The notes beneath the pieces are model-generated. The model did not search any database. It worked only from the letters and a program-made list of their open reading frames with translations, and was not told the DNA's origin. Positions 7,873-16,468 of a stretch of 64,000 bases of DNA are shown here, piece after piece. Position 1 is the first letter of the stretch; each line of letters begins with the position of its first letter. This DNA is from Hansschlegelia quercus (GTDB taxonomy: Bacteria; Pseudomonadota; Alphaproteobacteria; Rhizobiales; Methylopilaceae): assembly GCF_004310425.1 (NCBI RefSeq), contig NZ_SIUB01000011.1, positions 1 through 64,000 on the forward strand, read 5' to 3'. The position numbers and the translations under genes were made by a program.

Positions 7873-8517
7873 ATGCTCGGTCTGTTTCGACGATTGATGC
7901 CGCGCGAGGACAGCTTCTTCGAGCTGTTCGAGCGGCATTCGCGAACGCTCGTCGCCGGCGCCAAGGCGATGCAGGGGCTGCTTGAGGGGGGCGACCGCAC
8001 CCAAGAGTTCTGCGAGGCGATTTTTCGACACGAGAACGAGGCGGACGAGATCGCCCGCGAGGTGCTGCTGCTGGTCCGCCGCAGCTTCATCACCCCTTTC
8101 GACCGTAGCGACATCACCGGCCTCATCCAGTCGATGGACGACGCCATAGACCAGATGAACAAGACGGCAAAGGCCGTCGCTCTCTATGAGCTGCGCAGCT
8201 TCGACCCGCTGATGCGCGACCTGGGCGGCACCATCATGGAGGCTGCGACGCTGACCGCCCGAGCCGTCCCTATGCTGGGCTCGCTCGCCAAGCACGCAAC
8301 CGAGATCGGCGAGATCGCCGAGCAGATCACCAAGGTGGAGGGCCGCTCCGACGACCTCCACGACGAGGGCCTGCGCAAGCTCTACAAGGAGTGCGGCCAC
8401 GACCGGGCGATGGACTACTTCATCGGGTCGAAGATCTACGGCGCGCTCGAGGACGTGGTCGACCGCTTCGAGGACGTCGCGAACGAGATCAGCGCCATCG
8501 TGATCGAGAACGTTTGA
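7873..8517 (+). CDS. DUF47 PhoU-like phosphate transport accessory protein
   Basis: A 214-residue, all-helical DUF47 protein (PhoU-like). Visible are the starting MLGLFRRLMPRED, the metal-binding-type segment EAIFRHENEADEIAREV and the second repeat segment TKVEGRSDDLHDEGLRKLY, with a typical SFITPFDRSDI. This family is nearly always encoded next to Pit and is thought to modulate its activity. The stop codon overlaps the start of pit, so the two form a translationally coupled operon. Confidence 0.92.
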   Translation: MLGLFRRLMPREDSFFELFERHSRTLVAGAKAMQGLLEGGDRTQEFCEAIFRHENEADEIAREVLLLVRRSFITPFDRSDITGLIQSMDDAIDQMNKTAKAVALYELRSFDPLMRDLGGTIMEAATLTARAVPMLGSLAKHATEIGEIAEQITKVEGRSDDLHDEGLRKLYKECGHDRAMDYFIGSKIYGALEDVVDRFEDVANEISAIVIENV

Positions 8518-9530
8518 GCGTGGGGGACGTCGCGGTTCTCGCTCTGCCCTGGCTGATCGCGCTGATCGCGGTCGCTCTGGCCTTCGATTTCCTGAACGGG
8601 CTGCACGACGCCGCGAACTCGATCGCGACCATCGTCTCCACGCGCGTGCTCTCGCCGCGCTACGCCGTGATGTGGGCCGCGTTCTTCAACTTCATCGCCT
8701 TCCTGTTCTTCGGCCTGCACGTCGCCCAGACGATCGGCACCGGCATCGTTCAGGCGAGCGTGATCGATCCGACCGTGATCTTCGCCGCCCTTGTCGGCGC
8801 GATCTTCTGGAACGTCGCGACCTGGGCGCTCGGCATCCCTTCCAGCAGCTCGCACGCCCTGATCGGCGGGCTGGTGGGCGCCGCCTCCGCCAAGGCAGGC
8901 CTCGGCGTCGTGCTCTGGAGCGGGCTTGGCAAGACGGCCGCCGCCATCGTGCTGTCGCCGCTCGTCGGCTTTATCCTCGCGCTGCTGCTGGTGCTCGCCG
9001 TCTCCTGGATAATGGTGAGGCGCACGCCGCTCGCGGTCGACAACATCTTCCGCTACCTGCAATTCGTCTCGGCCTCGATGTACTCGCTCGGGCACGGCGG
9101 CAACGACGCCCAGAAGACGATGGGGATCATCGCCGTGCTGCTCTACAGCCAGGGGTATCTCGGGGGCGAGTTCCACGTGCCGCTCTGGGTGGTGCTGTTT
9201 TGCCAGGCCGCGATGGCGCTGGGTACGCTCTCCGGCGGCTGGAGGATCGTCCACACGATGGGCTCGCGCATCACGCGGCTTAACCCGATGCAGGGGTTCT
9301 GCGCCGAGACCGGCGGAGCGATCACGCTGTTCACCGCGACCTGGCTTGGCGTGCCGGTTTCGACGACCCACACGATCACCGGCGCGATCGTCGGCGTCGG
9401 TTCGGCGAGGCGCACCTCCGCCGTTCGCTGGGCGGTGGCGAGCAATATCGTGGTGGCCTGGGTGCTGACCCTGCCGGCGGCCGCCGCCGTGTCGGCCGCC
9501 GCCTATTGGGTGACGGCGGCGTTGCAGTGA
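8514..9530 (+). CDS. pit: inorganic phosphate transporter Pit
   Basis: A 338-residue membrane protein of the PiT family, with about ten hydrophobic segments. The two inverted PiT signature repeats are present: GLHDAANSIATIVSTRVL near the N-terminus and GGNDAQKTMGIIAVLL in the second half. Further conserved segments are GIPSSSSHALIGGLVG and GVPVSTTHTITGAIVGVG. It transports metal-phosphate with proton symport at low affinity. The start is either TTG 8514, overlapping the DUF47 stop, or GTG 8520; the upstream extension of the frame is antiframe to DUF47. Confidence 0.92.
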   Translation: MSVGDVAVLALPWLIALIAVALAFDFLNGLHDAANSIATIVSTRVLSPRYAVMWAAFFNFIAFLFFGLHVAQTIGTGIVQASVIDPTVIFAALVGAIFWNVATWALGIPSSSSHALIGGLVGAASAKAGLGVVLWSGLGKTAAAIVLSPLVGFILALLLVLAVSWIMVRRTPLAVDNIFRYLQFVSASMYSLGHGGNDAQKTMGIIAVLLYSQGYLGGEFHVPLWVVLFCQAAMALGTLSGGWRIVHTMGSRITRLNPMQGFCAETGGAITLFTATWLGVPVSTTHTITGAIVGVGSARRTSAVRWAVASNIVVAWVLTLPAAAAVSAAAYWVTAALQ

Positions 9531-9554
9531 GGCCTCGCTTCGGAAGGCCAACAC

Positions 9555-9657
9555 GTCATCCCGGACGGCGCGAAGCGCCGAGCCGGGATCGTCATCCGGA
9601 TAAGACGCTCGATACTTCGCACGATCCCGGCTCTCGCTTATGCTCGGCCGGGATGAC
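9555..9657. repeat. palindromic GTCATCCCGG intergenic repeat, copy 1
   Basis: Begins GTCATCCCGG at 9555 and ends CCGGGATGAC at 9648-9657. Inside are a second inverted pair, GCCGGGATCGTCATCCGG and CGATCCCGGCTC, forming nested hairpins. It lies between the convergent pit and hydrolase stop codons, where it could serve as a bidirectional terminator or mRNA stabiliser. Copies of the same family occur at 13446 and, in a variant form, at 58498. Confidence 0.8.
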
Positions 9658-9663
9658 GCTTGG

Positions 9664-10566
9664 TCACGACGGCAGCTTGCCCGTCACCCGGTGCAGAAAT
9701 CCCAGAAGCTTCGGGTAATACCCGTCCGGGTTCTCGTAAAACGGCATGTGGCTGGCGTTCGGGATGACGTGCAGCTCGGCGTTCTTCAGCGCGAGCTTCA
9801 TCTTTAGCGCGCCGGCGGGCGTGAACTCGTCATGCGCGCCGCATGTGATGAGACAGGGCACGTCGATGTCGGCCAAATCGACGAGGCGAGACCAGTCCTT
9901 CAGATTGCCGGTGTAGTGAAACTCGTTCGGCCCCTGCATCACGCCATAGGGGCCCATGTTCCAGTCGTTTACGGAGCGCAGCACCGGCGCCGGCCATTCC
10001 TTGAGCCGGCAGACATGGCGGTAGTTCAGCAGGGTGATCGCCGCCTGATATTCCGGATGGTCGTAAGACCCTTCCGCCTCGTGCCGCTGCATCATCGCCA
10101 CCGTCTCAGGCCCGAGCGCCGAGCGCAGCCGCTCGAGCTCGGCGATCGACGCCGGCATGTCGGCGACGGTGTCCTCGAGGATCAGGCTCTTCAGCGCGTC
10201 CGGGTGCGTGACCGCGTAGTCGAGCCCGAGCCAGCCGCCCCAGGAATGGCCGAGCAGATGAACCTTGCCGAGGTCGAGCGCCTGCCGGACGGTCTCGACC
10301 TCCGCGACGTAGCGGCCGATCTCCCACAGCGCGGGATCAGTCGGGCGATCCGACGCGCCGCAGCCGAGCTGGTCGAAGGCCACGACGCGATAGCCGTGAT
10401 CGACCATCGGGATGTGCGCTTCGCGCAGGTAGTCGCAGGGCAGGCCGGGTCCGCCGTTCAGCAGCAGCAGCGTCTCGTCGCCGGAGCCATAGGAGTAGGC
10501 GACGACCTTGAAGCCGCCGTCGATGGTGATCTCGACGCGTTGGTCGGGTTCTGCTTCACGCCACAT
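9664..10566 (-). CDS. proline iminopeptidase-family alpha/beta hydrolase
   Basis: A 300-residue alpha/beta hydrolase of peptidase family S33. It has the oxyanion motif NGGPGLPCDYL, the segment FDQLGCGASDRP, the nucleophile elbow GHSWGGWLGL, an acidic residue in GAHDEFTP, and the catalytic His in NASHMPFYE. These enzymes release N-terminal proline or cleave amino-acid amides. It is the last gene of a polyamine-type ABC transporter operon, nine bases after the second permease gene. That position suggests the transporter imports a short peptide, amide or related compound that this enzyme then hydrolyses. Confidence 0.85.
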   Translation of the reverse strand: MWREAEPDQRVEITIDGGFKVVAYSYGSGDETLLLLNGGPGLPCDYLREAHIPMVDHGYRVVAFDQLGCGASDRPTDPALWEIGRYVAEVETVRQALDLGKVHLLGHSWGGWLGLDYAVTHPDALKSLILEDTVADMPASIAELERLRSALGPETVAMMQRHEAEGSYDHPEYQAAITLLNYRHVCRLKEWPAPVLRSVNDWNMGPYGVMQGPNEFHYTGNLKDWSRLVDLADIDVPCLITCGAHDEFTPAGALKMKLALKNAELHVIPNASHMPFYENPDGYYPKLLGFLHRVTGKLPS

Positions 10567-10575
10567 AGGAACTCC

Positions 10576-11385
10576 TCAGGCTGCGACTTTGCCCGCGCGC
10601 CAGCGCAGCAGCGCGAGGATCAATCCCCCGGTCAGCAGCAGCGTGGCGGCGGCGAGCGTCGACATCGTGCCGATCGCCGGCACCATCGGCGTATAGCCGG
10701 CGACCATCTTGGCGTAGAGCCATTCCGGCACGGTGGAATCCGCGCCTGTCGTGTAGAGCGACAGCGGGAAGTTGCCCCAGGAGAGCAGGAAGGCGAACAG
10801 CGCCCCGGACCACACGCCCGGCCACAGGATCGGCAGCGTGATCTCCCGCAGCACGAACAGCCGGCCTGCGCCGAGATCGGCCGCGGCCTCCTCCAGCGTC
10901 GGATCGAAGCCGTAGACTTGGATCGCGATGACGAGCGTCACCACCGGCACGATCCATACGAGATGCGCGAAGATCGCGGTCTGCCAGGTCGGCTGGATGC
11001 CGACCGCGTTCATCCAGAGCAGCAGAGCGAGGCCGAGCACCGGCTGCGGAAAGAAGATCGGCAGCAGCACGAGCTTCTGGTAGAGCCGCCGACCCTTCCA
11101 GTCGTAGCGCGCGAAGGCGAGCGCGCCGAAGAAGGCGACGATGACGGCGACGACAGTCACGATCAGCGCGATCGCGACGGAGGTCTTCACGATCTGCTGG
11201 ACCTCGAAGCTGTCGATCGCGCGGCTCCACCAGTCGGTCGACCACGCGGCGACGGGGAAGCCGAAATAGCGGCTCTTCGACAGCCCCGCGAGCGCGCCGC
11301 AGGCGATCGGCAGGTAGACGAGAACGAGCACGAAGATCGTCCACGTCCAGATGAACGCGTTGGAGCGGCGGACGGACTGGTTCAT
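10576..11385 (-). CDS. ABC transporter permease, PotC type
   Basis: A 269-residue inner-membrane permease with six predicted helices. The cytoplasmic coupling loop EEAAADLGAGRLFVLREITLP matches the EAA motif of the spermidine/putrescine PotC/PotI subfamily. It starts four bases after the stop of the first permease and ends nine bases before the hydrolase. It probably pairs with the permease at 11390 to form the channel. The exact substrate cannot be read from sequence. Confidence 0.9.
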   Translation of the reverse strand: MNQSVRRSNAFIWTWTIFVLVLVYLPIACGALAGLSKSRYFGFPVAAWSTDWWSRAIDSFEVQQIVKTSVAIALIVTVVAVIVAFFGALAFARYDWKGRRLYQKLVLLPIFFPQPVLGLALLLWMNAVGIQPTWQTAIFAHLVWIVPVVTLVIAIQVYGFDPTLEEAAADLGAGRLFVLREITLPILWPGVWSGALFAFLLSWGNFPLSLYTTGADSTVPEWLYAKMVAGYTPMVPAIGTMSTLAAATLLLTGGLILALLRWRAGKVAA

Positions 11386-11389
11386 GGCG

Positions 11390-12316
11390 TCACCTCCGGC
11401 CCAGGATGCGGTCGAGGTCGAGCTTGGTCAGCGCGATCAGCGACAGGGCGCCGACGATTATGGTGAGGATCAGCGCCAGCGCCGAGCCGAGCGGCCAGTT
11501 CTGGGCGTAGGTGAAGGCGATCTCGATGTCGTGGGTCGCGACGATCACGGACTGGCCGCCGAGGATCTTCGACTCCGCCACCGCGCCGACAGCCAGAACG
11601 AAGGTCAGCAGCATGCCGATCATGATGCCGGGCATGGCGAGCGGCAGCTCGACCTCGCGCCAGATCATCAGCCGCGAAGCGCCGAGGTCGCGCGCGGCCT
11701 CGACGAGCTCCTTCGGAACCATGGCGAGCCCGAGCACCATCGGGAACAGCATGAAGGGCAGGTAGACATAGACCATGCCGAACAGGGTGATGCCCGGCGT
11801 GTAGAGCACCTCCGGCCCAGCGCCGCCGAGGAGCTTCAGCGTGCCGTCCAGAACGCCGTTCTTGATGAAGAACAGGGTCCAACCGTAAAGCCGCACGTTC
11901 TCGGACACGAACAGCGGAAACACGAACAGCACGCTGACGAAACCCGCCCATCGCCCGAACACGCGCGCGAGGCCCCAGGCGATGGGGTAGGCGACGATCG
12001 CGAGAACCACCACGGTCGCCGCCGCGAAGCCGAGCGACCAGGCGAACGACATCCAAACCGTGTTGGCGGGATCGAAGATCGTCTCGAAATTAATCAGCGT
12101 GAAGGAGCGGAAGACGTCGAACGTCCGAGGCGTCGCGAAGGCGTAGGCCGCGACGGTCGCAAGGGGGGCGAGAAAGCCGAGCAACAGGACGACAAGGACG
12201 GGGAGGGAGCTCAGCAGACCGCGCGACACTTTCTTCCTGGCGGCCGGCGTGCTGCGCGCTTCGAGGCGCGTCCCTGTGGGCCGCTCCTCAGCATGAGGAA
12301 GGGTGAGCTCGGACAT
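11390..12316 (-). CDS. ABC transporter permease, PotB type
   Basis: A 308-residue permease with an N-terminal hydrophobic segment (LPVLVVLLLGFLAPLATVAAY) and about six helices in total. The EAA loop reads LVEAARDLGASRLMIWREVELPL. The ATG at 12316 is used; a TTG one codon upstream also exists. It follows the ATPase gene by four bases, so the operon order is binding protein, ATPase, permease, permease, hydrolase. It belongs to the polyamine/opine/phosphonate family. Confidence 0.9.
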   Translation of the reverse strand: MSELTLPHAEERPTGTRLEARSTPAARKKVSRGLLSSLPVLVVLLLGFLAPLATVAAYAFATPRTFDVFRSFTLINFETIFDPANTVWMSFAWSLGFAAATVVVLAIVAYPIAWGLARVFGRWAGFVSVLFVFPLFVSENVRLYGWTLFFIKNGVLDGTLKLLGGAGPEVLYTPGITLFGMVYVYLPFMLFPMVLGLAMVPKELVEAARDLGASRLMIWREVELPLAMPGIMIGMLLTFVLAVGAVAESKILGGQSVIVATHDIEIAFTYAQNWPLGSALALILTIIVGALSLIALTKLDLDRILGRR

Positions 12317-12320
12317 CAAG

Positions 12321-13433
12321 TTACGCCTCGACCACGATGGCGTCGCGGGCGTCCCAGCCGATCAGGGCCTCGTCGCCCTCCGCCTTGCGCGCATTGGCGC
12401 GGGAGAGCTCCAGCAGAAAGGTCTTTTCAGCGACCCGCACCTGATACTGGATGCGCGAGCCCAGCGAATACTGGTTGAACACCACGCCCTTCAGGCAATT
12501 GTCTGCGCCGCCGGGCGCGTCGACGAAGCGCATGAACTCGGGCCGCACCACCACGGCCGCCTTCTGCGCGGAGGTCATCGCGGTGGGCAGGGCGAGATTC
12601 GCAGGACCCTCCACGCCGTCGATCCGCCAGACGCCGTTCTCGTGCGCGGCGTCGAACACGTTCACCTCGCCCATGAACTCGGAGACGAACTTGGTCGAGG
12701 GCCTTGTGTAGATCTCCTCGGGCGTGCCGACCTGCACCAGCCGGCCGGACTGCATGACGCCGATCCGGTCCGACATCACCATCGCCTCTTCGAGGCTGTG
12801 GGTGATGTAGATGAAGGTCTTGCCGCTCTCGCGATGAAGGTCCTTGAGCTCCTTCTCCATCACCTTGCGGAGCTTGTAGTCGAGCGCCGACAGCGGCTCG
12901 TCGAAGAACAGAACCTCCGGGTCGTAGGCGAGAGCCCGGGCGAGCGCGACGCGCTGCCGCTCGCCGCCGGAGCATTTCATGACGTTCTTGCCGTAATGGG
13001 TTTCCGGCAGGCGCACGAGGCGCAACAGCTCCAACGCGCGCTGCTTGCGGGCAGCGGGCGCGACGCCCTTCACTTTCAATGGAAACTCGATGTTCTCGCC
13101 GACCGTCTTGTGCGGGAACAGCGCAAGCGACTGGAACACGAGGCAGGTCGGCCGCTGGCTCGGCGGCATGTCGTTGATGCGGATGCCCTTGAGCGAGATT
13201 TCGCCGTCGCTCGGCGCCTCCATGCCGGCGAGCATGCGCAGCAGCGTGGTCTTGCCCGAGCCGGAGGGCCCCACGATCGTCAGGAACTCGCCGTCTCGGA
13301 TGTCGAGATCGATGCGCTCCACCGCCGCGAAATCCCCAAACGTCTTCCGGACGCCGACGAGCTGCAGGATGGGCTTTGGGGGGTTCTGGGCGAGGGCTGC
13401 CGCCGTCATCGCTTGAGCCTTATGCGTGGTCAC
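12321..13433 (-). CDS. ABC transporter ATP-binding protein, PotA type
   Basis: A 370-residue ATPase. Walker A GPSGSGKTT lies at about residues 55-63, the Q-loop at VFQSLALF, and Walker B VLFFDEPLSALD near residues 174-185. The signature is CSGGERQRVALARAL near 154, with Cys and Glu in place of the usual Leu and Gln, which is unusual but tolerated in this subfamily. A C-terminal TOBE domain (residues 290-370) fits PotA. It energises uptake by the two permeases. ATG 13433 is used, with ATG 13409 as an alternative. Confidence 0.92.
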   Translation of the reverse strand: MTTHKAQAMTAAALAQNPPKPILQLVGVRKTFGDFAAVERIDLDIRDGEFLTIVGPSGSGKTTLLRMLAGMEAPSDGEISLKGIRINDMPPSQRPTCLVFQSLALFPHKTVGENIEFPLKVKGVAPAARKQRALELLRLVRLPETHYGKNVMKCSGGERQRVALARALAYDPEVLFFDEPLSALDYKLRKVMEKELKDLHRESGKTFIYITHSLEEAMVMSDRIGVMQSGRLVQVGTPEEIYTRPSTKFVSEFMGEVNVFDAAHENGVWRIDGVEGPANLALPTAMTSAQKAAVVVRPEFMRFVDAPGGADNCLKGVVFNQYSLGSRIQYQVRVAEKTFLLELSRANARKAEGDEALIGWDARDAIVVEA

Positions 13434-13445
13434 GAAACATAGAAC

Positions 13446-13557
13446 GTCATCCCGGCCGGAGCGGCGGAGCCGTGCAAAGCCGGGATCGCGCGCGGAACGA
13501 AGCGCCTTGTCCTGATGACGATCCCGGCTCGGCGGCCGCGCCGCCGTTCGGGATGAC
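13446..13557. repeat. palindromic GTCATCCCGG intergenic repeat, copy 2
   Basis: Starts GTCATCCCGG at 13446 and ends CGGGATGAC at 13557, with a nested pair AGCCGGGATCG and CGATCCCGGCT. It sits between the binding-protein gene and the ATPase gene of one operon. Repeats of this kind after a binding-protein gene usually stabilise the upstream mRNA, which fits the need for more binding protein than transporter. Confidence 0.8.
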
Positions 13558-13572
13558 GGCTAATGGTCCCGC

Positions 13573-14709
13573 TTACTTCGCGCGCTTTGCGGCGGTGAGG
13601 ATTTCGAGCGCCTTGTCGTAGTCCGGCACGATGTCGTACTCGGCGCAGCGGCTCATCTCCTCCTCCAGGCTGTCGTACTGGATGGCGTCCAGCTCTTCCT
13701 TGGTGAAGAGGTCGAAGCAAGCCTTCGTGCCCATCTGCGCCACCGGGTTGAAGGTGCCCTCGGCGAACGCGACGGTGTGGGCCACCTTCGGATCCTGCAC
13801 ATATTTCAGGAACTCGAGCGCGAGCGGCGAGAGATTCGGGTTGTTCACGGTCGAGGTGATCTCGATCCAGGCGGTGCCGCCCTTGCCGTCGATCGGACCT
13901 TTGAGCGGCGTAACCGCGCGGAGCTCAGGATGCCCGTCGGCGCGGGCGGGAGAGACCGAATAGGTGCCGCCGGTGAGATGCATGTCGATCTCGCCGGAGA
14001 CGAGCGCCTGGTTCATCGCCGCGATATCGCCGACGAGCTTGGCGCCGCCGAAGATCCGCTTTGAGGTCTCGGTGAACTTCTCCATCTCCTTCTCGTCATG
14101 CGTCTTAAACGGGTTGATCCCCGCGATCAGGAACATGTCGAAGACGTTCCAGTCGTCGGATTCGAGGATGCCGTATTTGCCCTTGATGGAGGGGTCGTTG
14201 AACAGATCCCAGCCCTGCTCCTCGGCGGTCTTGCGGCTCACCTTGTTGGTGTTCACGACGAAGCTGTAGGGCCCGAAGCGCTGGGCCATGCCGAGCAGAT
14301 CCTTGCCGTCATCGCTCATGGCCCACCGGTAGGGCGCCTTGAATTGCGGCAGCATCTTCGCGAAGAACGGCTCGAACTCGTCCTTCGGCAGAGGCTTGAT
14401 CAGCCCCTCGGGGTGCATGATCTTGCGCGCCCACGGGTTGTTGACGTTGATCAGATCCCACACCTTGGTCTCGCCGGCGCGCAGGCGGTTGATCATGGTG
14501 GGATCGTTCGTCAGGCTCTCCGCCTTCACGTTCGCGGATTTCGACGAGCGGAAGGGATCAAGCACCTGGGCGGAGTTGTAGCCCTCCCAGCACAGGATGT
14601 TCAGCTCGCTCTCGCGGGCCGCGAAAGCGGACTGCATGTTGACGAGCGGGCCGGCGAGGGCGGCGCCACCCATGATCTTCAGGGCGTCGCGTTTGCTGAA
14701 AAGCGTCAT
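13573..14709 (-). CDS. periplasmic solute-binding protein, polyamine type
   Basis: A 378-residue extracellular solute-binding protein of the PotD/PotF family. A signal peptide (SKRDALKIMGGAALAGPL...SAFA) ends about residue 30; the KRD start is reminiscent of a Tat signal but lacks the twin arginine. Mature landmarks include LNILCWEGYNSAQVLDPF, YGPYSFVVNTNK-like SFVVNTNKVSR, and a YDIVPDYDKAL tail. It delivers substrate to the two permeases. Polyamine, amino-acid amide or opine substrates are all possible, so only the class is assigned. Confidence 0.88.
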   Translation of the reverse strand: MTLFSKRDALKIMGGAALAGPLVNMQSAFAARESELNILCWEGYNSAQVLDPFRSSKSANVKAESLTNDPTMINRLRAGETKVWDLINVNNPWARKIMHPEGLIKPLPKDEFEPFFAKMLPQFKAPYRWAMSDDGKDLLGMAQRFGPYSFVVNTNKVSRKTAEEQGWDLFNDPSIKGKYGILESDDWNVFDMFLIAGINPFKTHDEKEMEKFTETSKRIFGGAKLVGDIAAMNQALVSGEIDMHLTGGTYSVSPARADGHPELRAVTPLKGPIDGKGGTAWIEITSTVNNPNLSPLALEFLKYVQDPKVAHTVAFAEGTFNPVAQMGTKACFDLFTKEELDAIQYDSLEEEMSRCAEYDIVPDYDKALEILTAAKRAK

Positions 14710-14787
14710 GTCGTGTCCCCGTCAGAGGCCTGAGTTCACGGCCGAGTTGGCAAGTCGGTCAGAATTTGTGGCGCAGTATCGCCCGGC

Positions 14788-14817
14788 TTGTTGGGTTTAC
14801 AACGCCCTTTTTATAAG
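14788..14817 (+). promoter_or_regulatory. candidate sigma70-type promoter for the SDR gene
   Basis: TTGTTG at 14788-14793 and TATAAG at 14812-14817 are separated by 18 bases, and the start codon of the SDR gene lies 37 bases further on. The -35 box is part of the inverted repeat TTGT-N7-ACAA, a possible regulator site. The region is divergent, also holding the promoter of the ABC operon. The call rests on pattern only. Confidence 0.35.
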
Positions 14818-14854
14818 CAAGCTCTGATCCTCATCATCCATCTCGGAGGCGCCG

Positions 14855-15631
14855 ATGTCATCTGAAACCAAAAGCCGAGTCGCGGTCGTGACCGGCGGCA
14901 CGAAGGGCATCGGCAAGGGCATCGCCCGCGGTTTCGCGAACGCCGGTTACGCCGTCCTCGTCGTCTCACGCAATGCCGCCGAGGCGGACGCGGTCGCGGC
15001 CGAAATCGGCAACGGGGCCAGCGGGTTCGCGGCCGACGTCTCGGATCAGGCCTCCTCAGAGGCGATGGCGGCGGCCGCGCTCGATCGCTATGGGCGCATC
15101 GACGCGCTGCTCGCCAACGCAGGCATCTTTCCGGCGGCGAAGCTCTCGGACATGACGGCCGAGGATTTCGATCACGTCATGGGCGTGAACGTCCGCGGCA
15201 CGTTCCTTTCGGTGAAAGCGGTGCTGCCCGCGATGAAGGCTGCGAACAAAGGACGCATCATCCTGACCTCGTCGATCACGGGTCCGATCACCGGCTATCC
15301 CGGCTGGTCGCACTACGGCGCGAGCAAAGCCGCGCAGCTCGGCTTCATGCGCACCGCCGCGATCGAGCTCGCGCCCTTCAACATCACCATGAACGCGGTG
15401 ATGCCGGGCAACATCATGACGGAAGGGCTCGACGGTCTCGGGCAGGAATACCTCGACAAGATGTCGGCCTCGATCCCGATGAAGCGGCTCGGAACCGTCG
15501 ACGATATCGCCGGCGCGGCGCTCTATTTCGCGAGCGACGCGGCGGGTTACGTCACCGGCCAGCAGATCGTGGTCGACGGCGGCCAGGTGCTGCCGGAGAG
15601 CCTTGGCGCGCTGGAGGCGATGGAGGGGTAA
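14855..15631 (+). CDS. SDR-family oxidoreductase, FabG-like
   Basis: A 258-residue classical short-chain dehydrogenase/reductase. It has the cofactor motif TGGTKGIGKGIA, the NAG segment LLANAGIFPA, the active-site Ser in LTSSITG, Tyr-Lys in YGASKAAQLG, and the C-terminal motif YVTGQQIVVDGGQVLPES. Such enzymes reduce 3-oxoacyl-ACP or oxidise/reduce sugars and alcohols. The gene is single, with a good GGAGG ribosome site six bases upstream. It is divergent from the polyamine-type transporter, which may point to a shared substrate, but the substrate is unknown. Confidence 0.85.
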   Translation: MSSETKSRVAVVTGGTKGIGKGIARGFANAGYAVLVVSRNAAEADAVAAEIGNGASGFAADVSDQASSEAMAAAALDRYGRIDALLANAGIFPAAKLSDMTAEDFDHVMGVNVRGTFLSVKAVLPAMKAANKGRIILTSSITGPITGYPGWSHYGASKAAQLGFMRTAAIELAPFNITMNAVMPGNIMTEGLDGLGQEYLDKMSASIPMKRLGTVDDIAGAALYFASDAAGYVTGQQIVVDGGQVLPESLGALEAMEG

Positions 15632-15790
15632 GGAGCAGATGCGGCCATCCCACAGAGAGTCGGAGGCCGCAGCTCCCAAATTGCGATCCGTCGCCATCGA
15701 AATGAGTATCGCCGCGGCGAGACGTTCGCTGTCGTCTGTCGCATGCTCTCGTTCGGTCCATGCAGCGGGCTTGTAACGAGAGCGCGGGTT

Positions 15791-16426
15791 ATGTCGGCCG
15801 ACTCGGTTGAATTCCCATGGACCTCGGCCGCATCCGAGCCGTCTCACGCTTATCTTTTGCCGATGATCCTGGAATTGCTAAGGCGGCATCTGCCCAACGG
15901 GGGGCGCGTGCTTGACGTCGGCTCTGGCAACGGGTCCCTAACTGTTCGCATCGCGCAAGCCGGTTACGAGGTCCTCGGCGTCGAACCCTCGGCGACTGGC
16001 TTGGCGCTCGCCCGGGCGCGCTTTCCCGCTGTCCGGTTCGAGCAGGGTGACGGTTACGATGACCTGGTGGGCCGCTTTGGCGTCTTCGATATGGTCGTGA
16101 GCTGCGAAGTCATCGAACATCTCATGACTCCGGCTACGTTCCTTTGGCGCGCCCGCGAGGCGACCAAGCCCAGAGGCCACATCGTGGTCTCGACGCCGTA
16201 CCATGGCTTTCTCAAGAACGTGGCGGTCGCCGCTTCGGGCAATTGGGACCATCATCATCATCCTGAGCGGGACTATGGGCACGTGAAGTTCTTCTCTCGG
16301 GCGACTTTGGCCCAAGTCGCCAGGGACAGCGGGCTGCGCGAGGTGTCGTTTCACCGCGTCGGCCGCATCCCGCCCTTTGCGAAATCAATGGTGGTCGCCT
16401 TCAAGGCCGCGCAGACCTCTCATTGA
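15791..16426 (+). CDS. class I SAM-dependent methyltransferase
   Basis: A protein of about 211 residues with a UbiG/methyltransf_23-like fold. Motif I is VLDVGSGNGSLTVRI, the acidic end is GVEPSATGLA, motif post-I FEQGDGYDD, and motif IV VVSCEVIEHLMTP. A C-terminal NWDHHHHPERDYGHVKFFS histidine-rich loop is notable and typical of methyltransferases near polysaccharide or O-antigen loci. ATG 15791 is used; the first 16 residues of the open frame are unlikely. It could methylate a sugar or lipid, but the target is unknown. Confidence 0.8.
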   Translation: MSADSVEFPWTSAASEPSHAYLLPMILELLRRHLPNGGRVLDVGSGNGSLTVRIAQAGYEVLGVEPSATGLALARARFPAVRFEQGDGYDDLVGRFGVFDMVVSCEVIEHLMTPATFLWRAREATKPRGHIVVSTPYHGFLKNVAVAASGNWDHHHHPERDYGHVKFFSRATLAQVARDSGLREVSFHRVGRIPPFAKSMVVAFKAAQTSH

Positions 16427-16468
16427 GCCCGTCGGCGCGAGCAGGGTGGGGCGCAGCGCCTTCAGGGG

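Noticed and set aside
9832-11466. A 544-codon plus-strand open frame across the hydrolase and permease genes
   Set aside because: It is antisense to the ABC operon, has no recognisable domain, and is Arg/Gln/Asp-rich, as expected of a mirror frame.
12303-13442. A 379-codon plus-strand open frame opposite the ATPase gene
   Set aside because: It mirrors the ATPase coding sequence; the minus-strand frame has intact Walker motifs.
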